Origin: Solobacterium sp. UBA1789
GTDB taxonomy: Bacteria; Bacillota_I; Bacilli_A; Erysipelotrichales; Erysipelotrichaceae
Assembly: GCA_002314515.1 (NCBI GenBank)
Contig: DCGB01000013.1
Coordinates: forward strand, 6,683-13,254
Reading direction: 5' to 3'
DNA: 6,572 bases
This document shows positions 5,943 through 6,572 of the stretch, piece after piece (position 1 is the first letter of the stretch; every line of letters begins with the position of its first letter). A program made the translations under genes and the position numbers. The notes below the pieces were generated by a model. That model was not told where the DNA came from, searched no databases, and worked only from the letters and a program-made list of their open reading frames with translations.

Positions 5943-6572
5943 TTAGTTACCGAAAGTAACTTCAGTTCTAGCAGCATCTCTTACAGCTGGCCAGTTAGCT
6001 TCATATTCTTCAGCTGACCAAACCATTGTATCAACAACATCGATTTCACCAGCAGTAACTTTTGCAAGAGTCTCTGTAACAGCAGTTCTAACTTCTTCTG
6101 GGCAAGTAGCTGTGTAGTATTCGTTTTCAGCTAAACCAACACCATTCATAGAAATACCCCAAGCCTCTTTAGTGCCTAACTTAGCATCAAATGTACCATC
6201 AAGTAACATCTTTACAACACCAAGGATAACTTCATTAGAGTTCTTTAAAGCAGAAGTGATGATCGTATTAGCCCAAGCTGGATTTGACTCAGCAAACTGA
6301 GCATACTGGTCCTGGTCAACACCAACACACCATACATTTTCATTTTCAGAACATGCTTCAATAACACCATTACCTAAGCCGCCAGCAACCTGCCAAATGA
6401 CATCAGCACCAGCTTCGATCATAGTTTCTGTGCCAGACTTACCAAGAGCTGTATCCTGGAATGAACCTGGGTAATAAATCATATAGTTAACGCCCTGAGC
6501 AGCTAAGATCTGGCAGTAACCACCGATGAATTCATTCATAGGCTGATTATCCATACCAACAACAACACCAAC
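5943..6572 (-). CDS. BMP-family nucleoside-binding lipoprotein of an ABC importer (5' end outside window)
   Basis: Substrate-binding protein of the BMP/PnrA/NupN-RnsA family, which captures nucleosides at the outer face of the membrane and passes them to the ABC permeases. The visible 209 residues are the C-terminal part; the frame stays open to the right edge, and the Met at 6554 is internal because six in-frame codons (VGVVVG) precede it. Family members are about 340-380 residues, so roughly 140-170 residues, including the expected lipoprotein signal peptide, are missing. Family marks seen: a hydrophobic strand followed by GMDNQP, the Gly-rich GGLGNGVIEAC helix start, the VGVDQDQY strand-turn, and a closing segment of the type TAGEIDV. 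It is the first gene of the visible operon and is separated from the ATPase gene by a terminator-like hairpin. Codon choice in the 3' part is strongly biased (nearly all Ala as GCT, Arg as AGA, Val mostly GTT), as expected of a highly expressed gene. Family assignment is firm; nucleoside specificity is inferred from the neighbours. Confidence 0.93.
   Translation of the reverse strand, partial: VGVVVGMDNQPMNEFIGGYCQILAAQGVNYMIYYPGSFQDTALGKSGTETMIEAGADVIWQVAGGLGNGVIEACSENENVWCVGVDQDQYAQFAESNPAWANTIITSALKNSNEVILGVVKMLLDGTFDAKLGTKEAWGISMNGVGLAENEYYTATCPEEVRTAVTETLAKVTAGEIDVVDTMVWSAEEYEANWPAVRDAARTEVTFGN

Noticed and set aside
5945..5961. Small inverted repeat (6-bp stem, 5-base loop) at the stop codon of the binding-protein gene
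   Set aside because: The stem is too short and AT-rich to be convincing and no T-run follows; it could occur by chance. The 12-bp hairpin downstream is the better structure.

Overview
The window looks like a piece of a low-GC Firmicutes chromosome. The DNA is AT-rich, genes are packed tightly, most starts carry strong AGGAGG-type ribosome binding sites, and the transporter matches the BMP-type nucleoside importers of Gram-positive bacteria (NupNOPQ/RnsABCD type). I lean towards an Erysipelotrichia- or Clostridia-like gut organism, but this is an impression from protein style and not a demonstrated placement. The standard genetic code fits every gene.

All genes lie on the minus strand and read as one operon from the right edge to the left, open at both ends. 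In transcription order: (1) the last 209 residues of a BMP-family substrate-binding lipoprotein (5943-6572); (2) an 88-bp gap holding a hairpin plus T-run that looks like an intrinsic, probably partial, terminator; (3) a double-domain ABC ATPase (4292-5854); (4) and (5) two BPD_transp_2-type permeases (3202-4299 and 2274-3212); (6) an inosine/uridine-type nucleoside hydrolase (1333-2274); (7) a protein of the L-fucose/L-arabinose isomerase-like fold (140-1333); (8) the first 46 residues of an M20-family amidohydrolase (1-138). From the ATPase on, each gene overlaps or nearly abuts the next (8 bp, 11 bp, 1 bp and 1 bp overlaps, then a 1-bp gap), so translation is probably coupled.

The simplest reading is a nucleoside scavenging operon. 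The binding protein captures a nucleoside outside the membrane, the ATPase and two permeases import it, and the nucleoside hydrolase splits it into base and pentose inside the cell. The isomerase-like protein and the M20 amidohydrolase are not standard parts of such an importer. They hint at further processing of the sugar or of a modified base, or at an unusual nucleoside as the real substrate. The nucleoside hydrolase keeps its calcium-binding residues but seems to have Phe where the catalytic His of group I enzymes sits, which fits an atypical substrate or mechanism.

There is no stretch over 300 bases without a gene. I see no RNA genes, mobile elements, CRISPR arrays or long repeats. The window is mostly a recognisable transport and catabolism operon; its interest lies in the accessory enzymes, the altered hydrolase active site and the internal terminator.
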